Source: Calditrichota bacterium
GTDB taxonomy: Bacteria; Zhuqueibacterota; Zhuqueibacteria; Residuimicrobiales; Krinioviventaceae
Assembly: GCA_003818595.1 (NCBI GenBank)
Contig: RPQV01000137.1
Coordinates: 1 to 8,037 of the forward strand
Reading direction: 5' to 3'
Length of the DNA stretch: 8,037 bases
Shown: in pieces, positions 7,055 to 8,037 of the stretch
Layout: each line of letters starts with the position of its first letter
Numbering within the stretch: the stretch's first letter is position 1
Position numbers and translations under genes: made by a program
Notes under the pieces: generated by a model
What the model was told of the DNA's origin: nothing
Database searches by the model: none
Seen by the model: only the letters and a program-made list of their open reading frames with translations

Positions 7055-8037
7055 ATGCCAAAATCCATTATTGTCGATCCGCAGCGTGTATTACAAAGCG
7101 GAGTTCTCAAATCGCGCGACATTCCACTCAATTGTTATCAAGCCGACATAAACCGCGAAGTCGCACAATATGGAAAATCAGGTTTGATCTCCGTCCTGCG
7201 TCACATGAAATTGATCCGCTTATTCGAAATCAGCCTGAATGAGATTAAAACGCAGAGTGCGTTTCAAGAGATCGCTTATAATCACAAAGGTCCGGCTCAC
7301 CTCTCCATCGGTCAGGAATCGGCTGCCGTAGGGCAATGTTTGACTCTCGGCATCGACGATCTGATCTTTGGCTCCCATCGCAGTCACGGCGAAGTATTGG
7401 CCAAATGTTTTTCCGCTATCGAAAAACTCCCCGAAATGCGGTTGCAGGAAATTATGACCTCATACATGGACGGCAGCATATTAAAGGTTGTCGAAAAGCA
7501 CAATCATGGCAGCATCAAAGATCTATGCTATGATTTCATCATATATGGCGCTTTTGCCGAAATTTTTGCCAAAAAGTCCGGATTCAACAAGGGACTGGGC
7601 GGATCGATGCACATGTTTTTTGCGCCGTTCGGCAGCATGCCCAACAACGCTATTGTCGGCGGCTCCTCGGACATTGCCGTCGGCAGCGCCCTGTTCAAGC
7701 GCATCAATCGAAAACCGGGTATTGTCATTGCCAATATAGGCGACGGCGCCTCGGGTTGCGGCCCGACCTGGGAAGCATTAATGCTCGCCGCCATGAACCA
7801 GTACCGCACCTTGTGGCCTGAGGATGTCGGCGGCGCCCCGCCAATCCTCTTCAATTTTTTCAACAACTTTTATGGCATGGGAGGCCAGACCGACATCGAG
7901 ACCATGGGTTTCGGCGTTTTAGCACGAATCGGCGCCGGCGTCAATGAAGAAGGTATGCACGCCGAGCGCGTCGTCGGTTGGAAGCCGTTGGCTGTTGCCG
8001 ACGCCATTGAACGCAAAAGGGAAATCCTCAACCAAGG
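7055..8037 (+). CDS. Thiamine diphosphate-dependent dehydrogenase E1, atypical, N-terminal part
   Basis: The first 327 residues are visible; the gene runs off the right edge. It is an E1-alpha-type thiamine diphosphate enzyme. Recognisable blocks are HLSIGQESAAVGQ (82-94), GSHRSHGEVLAK (106-117), GLGGSMHMF (180-188), IVGGSSDIAVGSAL (200-213), the cofactor motif beginning NIGDGAS (227-233), and its end FFNNFYGMGGQTD (268-280). Several features are unlike standard E1-alpha. About 60 residues separate the SHRSHG and GGSMH blocks, where about 20 are usual. The GDG to NN distance is 38 residues, where about 24-27 is usual. There is also a roughly 48-residue N-terminal extension. The ending MHAERVVGWKPLAVADAI resembles the family's substrate-channel region. 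It probably works with the upstream E2 and decarboxylates a 2-oxoacid or cleaves an acyloin. The missing part may contain a fused beta half. E1 identity is firm; substrate unknown. Confidence 0.85.
   Translation, partial: MPKSIIVDPQRVLQSGVLKSRDIPLNCYQADINREVAQYGKSGLISVLRHMKLIRLFEISLNEIKTQSAFQEIAYNHKGPAHLSIGQESAAVGQCLTLGIDDLIFGSHRSHGEVLAKCFSAIEKLPEMRLQEIMTSYMDGSILKVVEKHNHGSIKDLCYDFIIYGAFAEIFAKKSGFNKGLGGSMHMFFAPFGSMPNNAIVGGSSDIAVGSALFKRINRKPGIVIANIGDGASGCGPTWEALMLAAMNQYRTLWPEDVGGAPPILFNFFNNFYGMGGQTDIETMGFGVLARIGAGVNEEGMHAERVVGWKPLAVADAIERKREILNQ

Overview
The window looks like chromosomal DNA from a Gram-negative bacterium with an outer membrane. Two things point that way: a predicted lipoprotein oligopeptidase, and a secreted DUF5916-type protein with a carbohydrate-binding-like N-terminus and a beta-rich C-terminus. 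DUF5916 proteins are common in Bacteroidota, Calditrichota, KSB1 and related lineages. I infer that kind of host but cannot name a species. No RNA gene, CRISPR array, insertion sequence or prophage part was found.

Left part (1-3207): two divergent genes flank a 237-bp intergenic region. The minus-strand gene (1-714, C-terminus outside the window) is an oligopeptidase B-like S9 peptidase with a GTG start and a lipoprotein signal. The plus-strand gene (952-3207) is a 751-residue DUF5916 protein. Each has a sigma70-like promoter candidate with the same -35 hexamer (TTGATT) and the same 17-bp spacing.

Right part (3385 to the end): a compact plus-strand operon. In order it encodes a COG4091 oxidoreductase resembling the DRL (DXR-like, DXR-II) family, a SorC/DeoR-type sugar-sensing regulator, a lipoyl-bearing 2-oxoacid dehydrogenase E2, and an unusual thiamine-diphosphate E1 that runs off the window. 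The first two genes are 3 bp apart, the next gap is 31 bp, and the E2-E1 gap is 108 bp with a perfect 7-bp hairpin. Two tandem 14-bp imperfect palindromes (shared pattern TGnACAnnTGnnCA) lie upstream of the operon, just after a possible -10 box. They are good candidates for the SorC regulator's operator.

The operon is the most interesting part. A DRL-like enzyme interconverts a 1-deoxyketose phosphate and a branched methyl-polyol phosphate. An acetoin-dehydrogenase-like E1/E2 pair can split an acyloin into acetyl-CoA and an aldehyde. Put together under a sugar-phosphate-type regulator, they suggest a catabolic route that runs the first two MEP-pathway steps backwards, for example 2-C-methylerythritol to acetyl-CoA plus a triose. 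This is a hypothesis from gene content, not something the sequence proves.
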